DNA of 64,000 nt, taken from positions 1,052,777 to 1,116,776 of the forward strand of contig NZ_NAIA01000003.1 in the NCBI RefSeq assembly GCF_002192535.1, read 5' to 3'. The notes beneath the pieces were generated by a model. It was not told the origin of the DNA. It ran no database searches and was given only the letters and a program-made list of their open reading frames with translations. Every line of letters begins with the position of its first letter. The stretch's first letter is position 1. Position numbers and translations under genes: made by a program. Below are positions 16,299 to 25,552 of this stretch, one piece after another. The stretch comes from Polynucleobacter hirudinilacicola. GTDB lineage: Bacteria; Pseudomonadota; Gammaproteobacteria; Burkholderiales; Burkholderiaceae.

Positions 16299-16375
16299 TG
16301 GGGCGAACGACGGGGCTCGAACCCGCGACAACCAGAATCACAATCTGGGACTCTACCAACTGAGCTACGTCCGCC
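16299..16375 (-). tRNA. tRNA-His (anticodon GTG)
   Basis: This is a 77-nt cloverleaf on the minus strand. The 5' end GGCGGACG includes the extra G at position -1 typical of tRNA-His, pairing with C73; the acceptor 3' strand is CGTTCGC, then C and an encoded CCA. Anticodon arm CCAGA, loop TTGTGAT, TCTGG gives GTG. The T arm GCGGGTTCGAGCCCCGT is clear. Confidence 0.96.
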
Positions 16376-16389
16376 GTTGTAGAGCAAAT

Positions 16390-16419
16390 ATTATAGCTTT
16401 TTGCTCAAAAACCTGTCAA
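16390..16419 (-). promoter_or_regulatory. Strong sigma-70 promoter for tRNA-His
   Basis: On the minus strand TTGACA (16419-16414) and TATAAT (16395-16390) are both perfect consensus, 18 bases apart. They place a start site near 16383, about 8 bases before the mature tRNA-His 5' end. The region lies just past the dusA stop codon. Confidence 0.8.
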
Positions 16420-16450
16420 AAATAGGCTGTTTGGGCTCTTTAGGGTTTTC

Positions 16451-17533
16451 TTAAGCGCCTTCGTACTCAAAAGCAGCCCAATCCCCAAGGGTTAGACTGG
16501 CATCAATAAAGAAATCGACTATTGCCGCTTTGCTCTGTACTTTGGCTAAAGCATGATGATCTGAGAGGCGCTGGCGCCAATATCTAGACCCTGCTCTACC
16601 ATGCGCTAAGCCTAGGATATGTCTTGTGAATGCGCCAATATAAAAAGGCTTCTCTTTTGCTCTGCACTCATCAAACCAGCTCTGCACTTGCTTGACTAGA
16701 GCAATCTGAATTCTGTGCCATTCGGTCTCACTAAAGAGATATCCCGCTGCATCACCATTGGTATAAATCAAATCATCCCAACCTAGCAACATTGCTGGAA
16801 AATGATAGGCAGCCCTACCTACCATGAAACCATCAAAGTCATCCCAATGACCAGCAATTTGTTCATTGGTTTCTAGACCGCCGTTCAGTAGGACTTTGAG
16901 ATTCGGAAATTGCTTTTGTGCATCTAGCCTTAGTCTTGCAGCAACCTCATAACGTAGTGGTGGTTTACTACGATTTTCTTTTGGCGAGAGTCCTTTGAGC
17001 ACTGCATTGCGTGCATGAATGGTTACCTGGCTTGCACCAGCATCCGCTACCGCCAATATGAAATCCAGCGCAAATTGATAATCTTTTTCTGTGCTAGATG
17101 CATCCATGGAATCCAATCCGAGACGATGCTTTACCGAAATTGGGATATCCACCGCCCCCTTCATTGCCTTGACACATTCAGCCACTAAATTGGGTTCGGC
17201 CATTAGACAAGCGCCGAAAGCGCCGCGCTGAACTCGCTCTGAGGGACAGCCACAATTGAGATCAATCTCATCGTAGCCCCACTGCTGCGCAAGCTCTGCT
17301 GATTTAGCCAAGTCACTAGACTCTGAACCACCCAACTGAAGTACCACTGGGTGCTGATCCTGCGAAAAATCCAAATGTCGCGGCACATCGCCATGTATTA
17401 ATGCACCCGTTGTCACCATTTCGGTATACAGAACGGCTTCTTTAGTGAGTGCGCGATGAAAAGAACGGCAATGACGATCCGTCCACTCCATCATGGGGGC
17501 AACCGCGAGACGTTTCTTAGGAGTATTGGTCAT
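16451..17533 (-). CDS. dusA: tRNA-dihydrouridine(20/20a) synthase
   Basis: DusA reduces uridine 20 and 20a in the tRNA D-loop using FMN and NADPH. The 360-residue product has the Dus signature: LAVAPMMEWTDRHCRSFHR at the N-terminus, DEIDLNCGCPSERVQRGAFGACLM with the catalytic cysteine in GACLM, and the flavin-phosphate region VLLNGGLET and DGFMVGRAAY. The C-terminal helical tRNA-binding domain is complete. The start at 17533 (ATG) is preferred; a TTG at 17542 would add three residues. tRNA-His, itself a D-loop-containing tRNA, lies directly downstream. Confidence 0.94.
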   Translation of the reverse strand: MTNTPKKRLAVAPMMEWTDRHCRSFHRALTKEAVLYTEMVTTGALIHGDVPRHLDFSQDQHPVVLQLGGSESSDLAKSAELAQQWGYDEIDLNCGCPSERVQRGAFGACLMAEPNLVAECVKAMKGAVDIPISVKHRLGLDSMDASSTEKDYQFALDFILAVADAGASQVTIHARNAVLKGLSPKENRSKPPLRYEVAARLRLDAQKQFPNLKVLLNGGLETNEQIAGHWDDFDGFMVGRAAYHFPAMLLGWDDLIYTNGDAAGYLFSETEWHRIQIALVKQVQSWFDECRAKEKPFYIGAFTRHILGLAHGRAGSRYWRQRLSDHHALAKVQSKAAIVDFFIDASLTLGDWAAFEYEGA

Positions 17534-17620
17534 GAACTTCAATTAATTAGCAATGATCAGTATTTTAAATGCATCAGGGCAACCGAAGCTGCCCTGATCT
17601 CATGCTTTTTAACGCTAGCT

Positions 17621-17884
17621 TCAGCGTATTTTTGCTAGCTTTGCCTCTAGCTCAACTGCTAAATCTAGAGCCCCCATATAACCAGACTTGAGATGGGCTG
17701 GTAAATCAGGATCTCCAACCATTGCACCCAATGTTTCTACTAGACTAAAAACAATACCTTTTGCTGCACTACTAGCAATTGATTTATTACTTACTGCTTC
17801 ATCAATGTGCTTAACGGCATCCAAAAAATAGTCATGCCCAGGCAAACCATCTGGCCCTAATTCTTCTTGAGATTCCTTAGGCAT
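17621..17884 (-). CDS. Hypothetical small helical protein
   Basis: I do not recognise a family. The product is 87 residues, mostly predicted helical, without signal peptide or membrane segment. A perfect AAGGAG ribosome site six bases before the ATG makes expression likely. It follows the release-factor-like gene by 21 bases in the same direction, so the two probably share a transcript that may respond to the FNR-like site upstream of that gene. Confidence 0.7.
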   Translation of the reverse strand: MPKESQEELGPDGLPGHDYFLDAVKHIDEAVSNKSIASSAAKGIVFSLVETLGAMVGDPDLPAHLKSGYMGALDLAVELEAKLAKIR

Positions 17885-17905
17885 ATTTGCTCCTTAAATT
17901 AGACC

Positions 17906-18289
17906 TCAAATCATTTGATCTACTTTATAGAAAAACTTACGGGCATGCGCGAGAATTTCTTTATCAGAGGGATGATCAACAGTTTCTACGCCAACAATCT
18001 TTTCTGCTATCTGAGCATCATGTTTATGAGCATGCTTAATCAGCTCTAATTTTGCAGAGCCAGGTCCCAGAATTAATATTTCTTGTGACTTATTTACCGC
18101 TTGAATGACCGAGTGGAGATATTTAGAGTCTAGGGCAAGCTTACCGCTACCTACTTCCCCACCCTTATGATGCAAATGAGTATGAGTAGATTTGCTTCTA
18201 ATAACCTCAGCTTCGCTAGCATCCTGACTTAAAAACATGACATGAGCTTCTTGATGATCGATCCAAATAACTGCGTGATTTAATGACAT
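17906..18289 (-). CDS. Bacterial release-factor-domain-like protein ('translational machinery protein' family)
   Basis: The start at 18289 follows AGGAAGA and gives MSLNHAVIWIDHQEAHVMFL, the conserved beginning of a family named translational machinery protein in public annotation; it resembles the third domain of archaeal/eukaryotic release factors. The rest matches the same pattern: HTHLHHKGGEVGSGK, ILILGPGSAKLELIKHAHKHD and VGVETVDHPSDKEILAHARKFF. Length is 127 residues. Molecular role is not established; related eRF1-like proteins act at ribosomes or on nucleic acid. An FNR-like box lies 70 bases upstream, suggesting oxygen-responsive expression, and a small helical protein is encoded downstream. 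Confidence 0.78.
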   Translation of the reverse strand: MSLNHAVIWIDHQEAHVMFLSQDASEAEVIRSKSTHTHLHHKGGEVGSGKLALDSKYLHSVIQAVNKSQEILILGPGSAKLELIKHAHKHDAQIAEKIVGVETVDHPSDKEILAHARKFFYKVDQMI

Positions 18290-18358
18290 AGTTCTTCCTA
18301 TTGTGATGACTTCTCTTTTCAGGATACTCCTCAAGAGCTCCAGAAATGGCTTATCTGC

Positions 18359-18372
18359 TTGATTTAAGTCAA
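18359..18372. promoter_or_regulatory. FNR/CRP-family box upstream of release-factor-like gene
   Basis: TTGATTTAAGTCAA (minus strand TTGACTTAAATCAA) matches the FNR consensus TTGATNNNNATCAA at 9 of 10 defined positions. It sits 70 bases before the ATG at 18289 and downstream of the pseudouridine synthase stop. No good -10 is seen at the class II distance, so the call is tentative. Confidence 0.45.
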
Positions 18373-18396
18373 ATGTGAGCGCTAAAAACTGAATAC

Positions 18397-19305
18397 CTAT
18401 ATATCTAGCGCTCTTTTGCTCACGAATGATCTAGTCATCTTTGTCTGTGGGTCTAAAAAAGAGATTTCTTTGGCCAATAACTGTAATGGCCTTGAGAGAT
18501 CTATGTCATATTCTTGATATGGTGTCAGTATTGGGTAGATCTGATCATCTTTGATTGGTATGCCCAAGGCATTGAGATGACAACGCAGTTGATGTTTCTT
18601 GCCGCTTCCTGGCGTAAGTCGATATTTAGCCCATGGCTTATTTAGCGCAATAAGCTCAATCAATGTATCGGCATTGGATTCACCCTGCACTTCCATCATC
18701 TGTAAAAAATTTTCAGACTCCTCCAATCTACTTTGATAGCTTATCGGCAATCGAGATGCTAAGTCTTCTGAGTATGGTGCAATTGCCTCATAAATCTTTT
18801 TCACTTCTCTATCTCTGAATAGATTCTGATAAGAAGCTCTCTCTTCCGGCTTAAGAGAAAAGATTACGAGCCCAGCAGTATCACGATCAATGCGATGAAT
18901 AGGGCTTAGACTTTGAATTCCAGTTTTTTTCTTGAGGCGATTCAGAAGTGTTTGATGCAAGTAAAGCCCACTAGGCGTTACTGGTAAAAAATGGGGTTTA
19001 TCTGCAACTAGGATATGCTCATCCTGAAAGACAATCTCTTCCTCAAAAGGTATTTGGGGTTCGCGCGCTAGACGCCGAAAGTAAATGAGATGAGTATTGG
19101 GTTGATAGGCATCACTAGCTCCAAGGGCCTGCCCTTCATCATTGAGCACCAACCCTTGGGCAAATCGATCCTCCCATTCCTTTCCCTCAATGTGAGGGAA
19201 TTGATTGATAAAGAATTGCAATAAATTCGGGTAAGCCTGATCAGCAGGTAAAAATACGCGCGATGCTGAGACTCCTTCTGAATTAACTTGCATGCAATAC
19301 CCCAT
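18397..19305 (-). CDS. RluA-family pseudouridine synthase
   Basis: This enzyme converts uridine to pseudouridine in RNA. The 302-residue product contains the catalytic motif LSPIHRIDRDTAGLVIFS (the aspartate after HRI is the nucleophile) and the family segments LVADKPHFLPVTPSG and TPGSGKKHQLRCHLNALGIPI. The N-terminal 80 residues may include a short RNA-binding region (FPHIEGKEWEDRFAQGLVLNDEG). Substrate could be rRNA or tRNA; the class resembles RluA/TruC rather than RluB. Two starts are possible, ATG 19305 and ATG 19293; the second has a GGGG sequence seven bases upstream. Confidence 0.88.
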   Translation of the reverse strand: MGYCMQVNSEGVSASRVFLPADQAYPNLLQFFINQFPHIEGKEWEDRFAQGLVLNDEGQALGASDAYQPNTHLIYFRRLAREPQIPFEEEIVFQDEHILVADKPHFLPVTPSGLYLHQTLLNRLKKKTGIQSLSPIHRIDRDTAGLVIFSLKPEERASYQNLFRDREVKKIYEAIAPYSEDLASRLPISYQSRLEESENFLQMMEVQGESNADTLIELIALNKPWAKYRLTPGSGKKHQLRCHLNALGIPIKDDQIYPILTPYQEYDIDLSRPLQLLAKEISFLDPQTKMTRSFVSKRALDI

Positions 19306-19577
19306 TACTTGGAGCTTGCTATTTTAAGTGATTATGTAGCTGAACCGAGTCGAATATTTCATACTTTTGGGCTTAAAAATGCACTACAGATTTTATAAAT
19401 ATATCGGCTATTTGCAACATTTTTAGGTAAATACTGAATATCAGAGCAATTTACTCAGAATAAAAGCACTGAAATACCTTATCTAGCTTAATTTCATATA
19501 TGGAATGCTCATTTCGTAGTAAATTAGTAATAGCAATTTAACACTTTACAAATTTATTAAGAATCAAAGAGGGGCAA

Positions 19578-20003
19578 ATGAAAATACTAGTACCAGTAGA
19601 TGGCTCAAAATCTTCACTCAACGCTGCTAAATACGTAGCTAAATTAGCTAAAGACTTACGCAGCAAGTGCACTGTCACACTTGCCAGTATTCATGATGAC
19701 ATTGGTTTAGGTCATGTAAAACAGTTCGTGGCACAAAGCGTGGTCGACGACTATCTCAGGGAGGTCAGCGAAAAAGAGCTGAAGCCTGCACAAAAGGCTT
19801 TAGATACTGCGGGCATTAAACATACGATGGTGATTAAGCGCGGTAATGTTGCACAAGAAATCATCAATTTGGCCAACAAAGAAAAGTTTGACTTGATCGT
19901 CATGGGTTCCAAAGGTCGTTCTGGAATCTTGGATGCCTTAATGGGTTCAGTAGCTCAAAAAGTCAGCTCTGGTGCAAAGCAAGCAGTTTTGCTCGTGAAA
20001 TAA
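19578..20003 (+). CDS. uspA: Universal stress protein, UspA family
   Basis: This is a single-domain USP of 141 residues. Motifs are the N-terminal MKILVPVDGSKSSLNAAKYV and the nucleotide-binding GSKGRSGILDALMGSVAQKV (the GxxGxxxxxxGS ATP-binding pattern), followed by VLLVK. It is therefore probably an ATP-binding, UspFG/MJ0577-like member. A strong GAGGGG ribosome site precedes the ATG. The upstream 270 bases are AT-rich and hold no other gene; the transcript ends at a clear terminator. It probably aids survival under starvation or oxygen change. Confidence 0.93.
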   Translation: MKILVPVDGSKSSLNAAKYVAKLAKDLRSKCTVTLASIHDDIGLGHVKQFVAQSVVDDYLREVSEKELKPAQKALDTAGIKHTMVIKRGNVAQEIINLANKEKFDLIVMGSKGRSGILDALMGSVAQKVSSGAKQAVLLVK

Positions 20004-20028
20004 ATTCACTCCTGACTACAAGTAATCA

Positions 20029-20052
20029 GGGCCGCTTCTGCGGCCCTTTTTT
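20029..20052 (+). terminator. Rho-independent terminator of uspA
   Basis: GGGCCGC, loop TTCT, GCGGCCC forms a 7-bp GC-only stem followed by six T. It lies 26 bases after the uspA stop. Confidence 0.93.
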
Positions 20053-20067
20053 ATGAGCGACTGCTAT

Positions 20068-21114
20068 TTATGCAATCTTGTAGTAACGCTCTTTAATCCA
20101 GAGTGCAACAGTGACTAAGCCAATCATGATGGGCACCTCAACCAAGGGCCCTATCACTGCCGCAAATGCAGCCCCAGAGTTAATACCAAAGACGGCAATT
20201 GCTACTGCAATGGCTAATTCAAAGTTATTACTAGAGGCGGTGAAAGATAAAGTGCAGCAGCGCTTATAGTCAATGCCCATCTTAGCCGTGATGACAAAGG
20301 TTAACAAGAACATCACACCGAAGTAAATCAATAGTGGAATAGAGATAGTCAAGACATCACCTGGCAACTCCAGAATCAGCTTACCCTTAAGGCTAAACAT
20401 CACCACGATCGTAAAGAGCAGCGCAATGAGAGTGAGCTTACCAATTTGGGATACAAAGTGTTCGTGATACCACTCTTTAGAAACAAACTTGAGCATCACA
20501 AATCGGGTTAGTAATCCTGCAATACAAGGAATACCCAAGTAAATAAAGACTGTTTTAGCAATCTCACCAATAGTGATGCTGATATTTGATCCTGCAAGAC
20601 CGAAGTGTGGGGGTAACACTGTCAAGAAGATGTATGCGTAAAGGCTAAAGAATAGAACTTGAAAAATCGCATTAAACGCTACAAGACCAGCAGCATATTC
20701 TGTAGACCCTTTAGCGATGTCATTCCAAACGATCACCATTGCAATGCAGGGTGCAATTCCAATCAGGATCAGGCCTGCCATATATTCAGGTTGATTTGGC
20801 ACAAAGGTAATGGCCAATAAGAACATGAAGACTGGGGCAATGATCCAATTCATCAGAAAGGCAATGGCAAAGATCTTCTTATCTCTAAATACATCTGGCA
20901 GATCTTCGTATCTTACCTTGGCAAAAGGTGGATACATCATCAGGATTAAGCCAATCGCAATTGGATAATTCGTGCTACCCACCTGAAATGAGTTAATAAA
21001 GCCCTCTACCCCGGGAATGAAATAGCCCAAGCCAATACCCAAAGCCATAGCAGCAAAGATCCAGACCGTTAAATAGCGATCCAAGAAAGATAGTTTTTTA
21101 GTCAGTGAACTCAT
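20068..21114 (-). CDS. arsB: ACR3-family arsenite efflux transporter
   Basis: This is an inner-membrane arsenite/antimonite carrier of the ACR3 (BASS superfamily) type, 348 residues with about ten membrane helices. The conserved cysteine is present in [19 protein letters not shown], and the family segments [31 protein letters not shown] and [13 protein letters not shown] are typical. It is the last gene of arsR-arsC-acr3; its ATG overlaps the arsC stop by four bases (ATGA). It expels the arsenite made by ArsC. Confidence 0.95.
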   Translation of the reverse strand: MSSLTKKLSFLDRYLTVWIFAAMALGIGLGYFIPGVEGFINSFQVGSTNYPIAIGLILMMYPPFAKVRYEDLPDVFRDKKIFAIAFLMNWIIAPVFMFLLAITFVPNQPEYMAGLILIGIAPCIAMVIVWNDIAKGSTEYAAGLVAFNAIFQVLFFSLYAYIFLTVLPPHFGLAGSNISITIGEIAKTVFIYLGIPCIAGLLTRFVMLKFVSKEWYHEHFVSQIGKLTLIALLFTIVVMFSLKGKLILELPGDVLTISIPLLIYFGVMFLLTFVITAKMGIDYKRCCTLSFTASSNNFELAIAVAIAVFGINSGAAFAAVIGPLVEVPIMIGLVTVALWIKERYYKIA

Positions 21115-21590
21115 GAGTTTGAGTGGATCTCTTTTAAGGACATTGCGTCCAATTTTTCAAGAGGCATAGCAGCCAAGATATCTACCCTCTTTTTAAGACC
21201 ATTCATCACTTCGTTAAAAGCAGCTTTCTTCTCCATATCAGTCCCCTGTACTTGGGATGGATCAGGGAACCCCCAATGGGCACTCACTGGCTGTCCAGGC
21301 CAATGGGGGCATACCTCACCCGCTGCGTTATCACAAACCGTAATAATGAAATCCATCTTGGGAGCATCGGGCAGTGCGAATACATCCCAACTTTTAGATT
21401 TCAGTAAAAAAGTATCAAAGCCCAGCTCTTTAGCTATCTGAGCAGCGTATGGGTTCACGCTCGCGCCAGGAGTAGATCCTGCAGAAAATCCTCTGAGCTT
21501 ACCGCTGGGATGAGTTGATGCTAAAGCTTCACCAATAATGGATCTTGCTGAATTATGGGTGCAGAGAAAAAGCACGTTGTATTGTTTCAT
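21111..21590 (-). CDS. arsC: Arsenate reductase, low-molecular-weight phosphatase type
   Basis: ArsC reduces arsenate to arsenite using a cysteine relay. The P-loop CTHNSAR (CX5R) follows MKQYNVLFL. Further cysteines in [16 protein letters not shown] match the family that includes glutathione/glutaredoxin- or thioredoxin-linked LMW-type enzymes. The start at 21590 overlaps the arsR stop (ATGA); a longer open frame to 21629 lies wholly inside arsR and is rejected. Length is 159 residues. It works with the efflux carrier encoded next. Confidence 0.93.
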   Translation of the reverse strand: MKQYNVLFLCTHNSARSIIGEALASTHPSGKLRGFSAGSTPGASVNPYAAQIAKELGFDTFLLKSKSWDVFALPDAPKMDFIITVCDNAAGEVCPHWPGQPVSAHWGFPDPSQVQGTDMEKKAAFNEVMNGLKKRVDILAAMPLEKLDAMSLKEIHSNS

Positions 21591-21916
21591 ATTGATTTTG
21601 CTTTCTTTGGAACTTTTACTGGAAGGCAAGACTGACCACCACAGCAGTTATCCAATAAGAAATCACTGAGGTCCTGAACCAGTTTTGCATTGGGTCGATA
21701 GATGAGATTGCGACTTTGCCTCTCAACCACGAGCAGGTCTGCTTGCGCCAACTCCTTGAGGTGAAAACTCAGTGTCGCATTTGGAATACCTAATTTTTCG
21801 ATGATTTGGCTGGGAGTAAGCCCCTCATCGCCTCGCTGCACAATTAAGCGAAAGATATTGAGGCGAGACTCCTGCCCTAGGGCCAGAAAGGCCTGAACTG
21901 CATTAGTATTTTTCAT
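21587..21916 (-). CDS. arsR: ArsR/SmtB-family transcriptional repressor
   Basis: This is the first gene of the ars operon, encoding a 109-residue winged-helix repressor. The recognition region is LTPSQIIEKLGIPNATLSFHLKELAQADLL. No cysteine lies in the DNA-binding helix (the E. coli-type metalloid site); instead CCGGQSC near residues 93-99 probably binds arsenite, a known variation in ArsR proteins. An inverted repeat overlapping the start codon is the likely operator. Confidence 0.92.
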   Translation of the reverse strand: MKNTNAVQAFLALGQESRLNIFRLIVQRGDEGLTPSQIIEKLGIPNATLSFHLKELAQADLLVVERQSRNLIYRPNAKLVQDLSDFLLDNCCGGQSCLPVKVPKKAKSI

Positions 21917-21938
21917 ATTTCCAATTATATAGAAATAT
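21915..21938. promoter_or_regulatory. Putative ArsR operator
   Basis: ATATTTC (21915-21921) and GAAATAT (21932-21938) form a perfect 7-bp inverted repeat with a 10-base AT-rich spacer, overlapping the arsR start codon. An ArsR dimer bound here would block transcription or early elongation. Inferred from position and symmetry. Confidence 0.55.
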
Positions 21939-21967
21939 ATGACAAGAGTATTACAAAATGAAAATCG

Positions 21968-22384
21968 TTAACTCCATGGATCAAAGATTTTGACGCCAGA
22001 TTGACTAAAGTCAGAAACATTTCTAGTCACAATAGTCATCCGATGCTCAATAGCAGTAGCAGCAATCATTGCATCTCGCTCAGATTTAGGGTTTGGCACA
22101 TGCAAGCTTGCACAACGCTGTGCAACTTCAACATCTACAGGGAGAACTCTATCCAAAAACGCTGGAAGAACATTTTTATTTAACCATTTTCTTAAAATAA
22201 GCCCTTGCTTCTTGTCGCGACGCTCCATTTGCAGCACTCCAATCTCCAATTCAAGCACTGAGATTGCAGAAATAAACATCAATTCAGGAGAAATTTCATC
22301 AGCCCAGCGTTTAACATGTTTGTTGATGCGCCCATCTGCAGACTTTCTAAATTCTGATACAACATTGGTATCTAGCAAGTACAT
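21968..22384 (-). CDS. PIN-domain toxin (VapC/FitB type)
   Basis: This is a ribonuclease toxin of 138 residues. PIN acidic residues are visible in YLLDTNVVSEF, SVLELEIGV, ERDAMIAATA and RNVSDF, so the Mg-binding site looks intact. FitB-like spacing (LDTNVVSE, and A.T...H.....TRN) is seen. The ATG shares one base with the antitoxin stop (TAATG), so translation is coupled. With the Phd-like antitoxin upstream it forms a complete type II pair. Confidence 0.92.
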   Translation of the reverse strand: MYLLDTNVVSEFRKSADGRINKHVKRWADEISPELMFISAISVLELEIGVLQMERRDKKQGLILRKWLNKNVLPAFLDRVLPVDVEVAQRCASLHVPNPKSERDAMIAATAIEHRMTIVTRNVSDFSQSGVKIFDPWS

Positions 22385-22638
22385 TACAAGGAATCTCCAA
22401 TTGGCTTTGAAAGGCTGATGATTTTCGCAGGTTCAAATTCAATATGACCGGCACCCTTCATACCCACAAGATCTAAGATGTTTTTTCTCTTCCCCACAAC
22501 ACGCTGATAATCAGAAAATGTCATCAACACGTGCGCAGGTTTTCCGCGATCGGTAATGACAACTGGACCAGCTTCAGAGGCTTTTTTAGCCTTTCCAGTA
22601 TCTTGATTAAATTCACGGCTCGACAAAGTAGTAACCAT
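22384..22638 (-). CDS. Phd/YefM-type antitoxin
   Basis: This is an antitoxin of 84 residues. The start at 22638 is chosen because a perfect GGAGG lies six bases upstream; longer frames starting at 22653 or 22698 lack this. The Phd/YefM DNA-binding domain is seen in MVTTLSSREFNQDTGKAKKA and GPVVITDRGKPAHVLMTFSDYQRV. The C-terminal 30 residues would neutralise the PIN toxin. A dyad-rich AT stretch (ATGTAG and CTACAT arms, minus strand about 22681-22662) upstream may be its operator. Confidence 0.9.
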   Translation of the reverse strand: MVTTLSSREFNQDTGKAKKASEAGPVVITDRGKPAHVLMTFSDYQRVVGKRKNILDLVGMKGAGHIEFEPAKIISLSKPIGDSL

Positions 22639-22726
22639 TGATACCTCCGTCATAAAAATGTAATATGTAGCAATGTTACTACATTTTAGAGCGATCAAAA
22701 ACCATTACTTCAATACTGATATCAGT

Positions 22727-22750
22727 AAAAAAGCCACCCGAGGGTGGCTT
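22727..22750 (-). terminator. Rho-independent terminator of typA
   Basis: Read on the minus strand, AAGCCACCC and GGGTGGCTT form a 9-bp stem with a two-base loop, followed by six T. It lies 18 bases after the typA stop. Confidence 0.92.
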
Positions 22751-22768
22751 ATCTGATGCGTTTAGAGC

Positions 22769-24586
22769 TTACTCGCGTGAGGCCTTCTTGCGATCATGCT
22801 CTTTCAGGTGACGCTTACGAACACGCACACTCTTAGGTGTTACTTCAACCAACTCATCATCGCTAATGAATTCAACCGCATACTCCAAAGTTAAATCAAT
22901 TGGGGTTACTAGGCGCACTGCTTCATCAGTACCAGAAGAACGCACGTTGGTTAATTGCTTACCTTTAATGGGGTTAACAACCAAGTCATTATCACGACTA
23001 TGAATACCAATCACCATGCCTTCGTAAACCGGATCACCATGCTTTACGAACATGCGGCCGCGATCTTGTAATTTCCAAATAGCATAAGCAACTGCTTCGC
23101 CATCATCTTGGCTAATCAATACACCATTATGACGCTCACCCAAAATACCATCTTTGGCAGGCGCATAAGCATCAAAGGTGTGACTCATCAAACCATTACC
23201 GCGAGTCATCGTCATAAAATCGCCTTGGAAGCCAATCAAGCCACGCGCTGGAATGCGGTATTCAAGACGAGTACGACCTTTACCATCACTCACCATATCT
23301 TGCAGTTCGCCTTTACGCTTACCCAAATCTTCCATCACCGCACCTTGAGTAGAGTCTTCGACGTCCACTGTGAGGTTCTCGTATGGCTCCATCTTGACGC
23401 CATTCTCTTCATGAAACACTACGCGTGGACGGGAAACCGCCATCTCATAGCCTTCACGACGCATTGTCTCTACCAAAATGGTGAGGTGCAACTCACCACG
23501 GCCTGATACTTCAAAGACTGTATCGTCATCCGTTTCTCTTACTCGCAAAGCCATATTGGACTTCAATTCACGATCTAAACGTTCACGAATCTGACGACTA
23601 GTCACAAACTTACCTTCACGGCCAGCCAATGGACTGGTGTTCACCATGAAGTTCATGGTCAAAGTTGGCTCATCAATCTTGAGCATTGGTAATGCATCTG
23701 GCTTATCTACAGCGCAAACCGTAGTGCCAATAGCCAATTCTTCAATGCCGTTGATCAAGGCGATATCGCCTGCTACTGCCTCATCTACTACCTCACGCTC
23801 AAGACCCTTAAACTTCAATACTTGATTGACGCGACCTTTAAATGGAGCGCCGTCTGGACCGTTCATGCAAATGACTTCCATGCCGGATTTAACGCGGCCA
23901 CGATTTACACGACCAATACCAATTTTTCCAACATAGCTGTTGTAGTCAATGGAGGAGATCTGGAACTGTAAAGGACCATCTGGATCATCATCACGAACAG
24001 GAACATGCTCTAAAACAGCATCAAATAATGGGCGCATATCACCTTCGCGCACATCTTCTGTTAAGCCTGCATAGCCATTTAAGCCAGATGCGTAGATGAT
24101 TGGGAAATCAAGCTGCTCTTCAGTAGCGCCAAGTTTGTCAAACAATTCAAAAGTTGCATTAATCACGTAATCGCAACGCGCACCTGGGCGGTCAACTTTG
24201 TTAATCACTACGATTGGCTTCAAACCAAGGGCTAATGCTTTCTTGGTAACAAAGCGCGTTTGTGGCATTGGGCCTTCCACTGCATCCACCAAGAGCAATA
24301 CACCATCAACCATGGAGAGTACGCGCTCTACTTCACCACCGAAGTCTGCGTGTCCTGGGGTATCAACGATGTTGATGTGTGTGCCGTCATACTCAACCGC
24401 ACAGTTCTTGGACAAAATAGTAATACCACGCTCTTTTTCTAGATCGTTTGAGTCCATGACGCGTTCGGTCATTTTTTCATTGGAGCGGAATGTGCCAGAT
24501 TGGCGCAAGAGTTGATCAACCAGAGTAGTTTTACCGTGGTCAACGTGGGCGATGATGGCAATGTTACGAAGTGCGCGTTTAGTCAT
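22769..24586 (-). CDS. typA: Translational GTPase TypA/BipA
   Basis: TypA is a ribosome-binding GTPase related to EF-G, needed for 50S assembly at low temperature and under stress. The 605-residue product has G1 [15 protein letters not shown]3 [15 protein letters not shown] and G4 NKVDRPGA at the N-terminus, then domains II, III and V, and the specific C-terminal domain ending near [16 protein letters not shown]. The length is normal. It lies 51 bases downstream of truB in the same direction and ends in a strong terminator, so it may be the last gene of the rimP operon or have its own promoter. Confidence 0.97.
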   Translation of the reverse strand: MTKRALRNIAIIAHVDHGKTTLVDQLLRQSGTFRSNEKMTERVMDSNDLEKERGITILSKNCAVEYDGTHINIVDTPGHADFGGEVERVLSMVDGVLLLVDAVEGPMPQTRFVTKKALALGLKPIVVINKVDRPGARCDYVINATFELFDKLGATEEQLDFPIIYASGLNGYAGLTEDVREGDMRPLFDAVLEHVPVRDDDPDGPLQFQISSIDYNSYVGKIGIGRVNRGRVKSGMEVICMNGPDGAPFKGRVNQVLKFKGLEREVVDEAVAGDIALINGIEELAIGTTVCAVDKPDALPMLKIDEPTLTMNFMVNTSPLAGREGKFVTSRQIRERLDRELKSNMALRVRETDDDTVFEVSGRGELHLTILVETMRREGYEMAVSRPRVVFHEENGVKMEPYENLTVDVEDSTQGAVMEDLGKRKGELQDMVSDGKGRTRLEYRIPARGLIGFQGDFMTMTRGNGLMSHTFDAYAPAKDGILGERHNGVLISQDDGEAVAYAIWKLQDRGRMFVKHGDPVYEGMVIGIHSRDNDLVVNPIKGKQLTNVRSSGTDEAVRLVTPIDLTLEYAVEFISDDELVEVTPKSVRVRKRHLKEHDRKKASRE

Positions 24587-24637
24587 GTGAAGCTTCTAAA
24601 GTTAAAGATAAGTAAAAGGGTTATAAATAATGATTGC

Positions 24638-25549
24638 TTAGTGAGACTGAGAAATCAGACGCTTGGGATGTAACACCCCAGAGCGCCAATCCGCAGTTCC
24701 AATAAAGTTATGGGGAGCAGCAGTGGCACGATAAATTCGTACCAACGCTTCAATCGATGGCAGATTGAGAGGAACACGTTGGCCCATCTCTAAACGCTTA
24801 GCCTGTTGCTCATCCACCGTTAAGTGCGGCAAGGTTTGTAGCAAAGCATCTACCGGCAGAATATAACTTGAGCTGTTTTGTAAACCACTCTGGATTGATT
24901 CGATGGTAAATGACTGCTCTAGGTTTAAATGCCCTACTTCGGTACGGCGCAAGCCAACCAAATGGGCTCCACAACCTAAGGCATTGCCAATATCTTCTGC
25001 CAATACACGAATATAGGTGCCCTTACTGCAAGAGACTTCTAATGTAGCTTCTGGCCACTGAATATCAGTCCAACGAATTTGATGAATCGTGATGTCACGG
25101 GCGGTACGCTCTAATTCAACACCAGCGCGGGCGTATTCATATAAAGGTTTGCCATCACGCTTGAGCGCTGAATACATTGGCGGCACCTGTGTAATCGGCC
25201 CCGTAAATTGAGGGAGCAAAGCATCGAGTGCTTTTTTAATATCTGCTACGTTTACGAATACTGGCAGAGGCAACTCTTCAATCGTGAGGCCTTCAGCATC
25301 ACCAGTATCTGTGCGTGAACCAAATTTGACTTTGGCGATATAGGTTTTATCAGCCTCTAACAAATCTTGAGAATACTTAGTGGCTTCACCTAAGCAAATT
25401 GGCAAAAGACCTGTAGCCATTGGATCTAAAGTACCTGTATGGCCAGCTTTATCAGCATTCAATGCACGCTTAACTGCGGTAACCGCTCCTTGGGAACTCA
25501 TTCCCGCAGGTTTATCTAGCAGCACTACGCCGTCGATCCGATTAGCCAT
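24638..25549 (-). CDS. truB: tRNA pseudouridine(55) synthase
   Basis: TruB makes pseudouridine 55 in the T-loop of tRNAs. The 303-residue product begins with IDGVVLLDKPAGMSSQGAV and contains the active-site motif GHTGTLDPMATGLLPICLG, whose aspartate is the nucleophile. CSKGTYIRVLAEDIG is the second family motif. A C-terminal PUA-like region (VRIYRATAAPHNFIGTADW) is present. It follows rbfA by three bases in the conserved rimP-nusA-infB-rbfA-truB order. Confidence 0.97.
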   Translation of the reverse strand: MANRIDGVVLLDKPAGMSSQGAVTAVKRALNADKAGHTGTLDPMATGLLPICLGEATKYSQDLLEADKTYIAKVKFGSRTDTGDAEGLTIEELPLPVFVNVADIKKALDALLPQFTGPITQVPPMYSALKRDGKPLYEYARAGVELERTARDITIHQIRWTDIQWPEATLEVSCSKGTYIRVLAEDIGNALGCGAHLVGLRRTEVGHLNLEQSFTIESIQSGLQNSSSYILPVDALLQTLPHLTVDEQQAKRLEMGQRVPLNLPSIEALVRIYRATAAPHNFIGTADWRSGVLHPKRLISQSH

Positions 25550-25552
25550 GAG

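Noticed and set aside
21591..21629. Longer start for arsC
   Set aside because: It lies wholly within arsR; the ATGA overlap at 21590 is the usual coupling.
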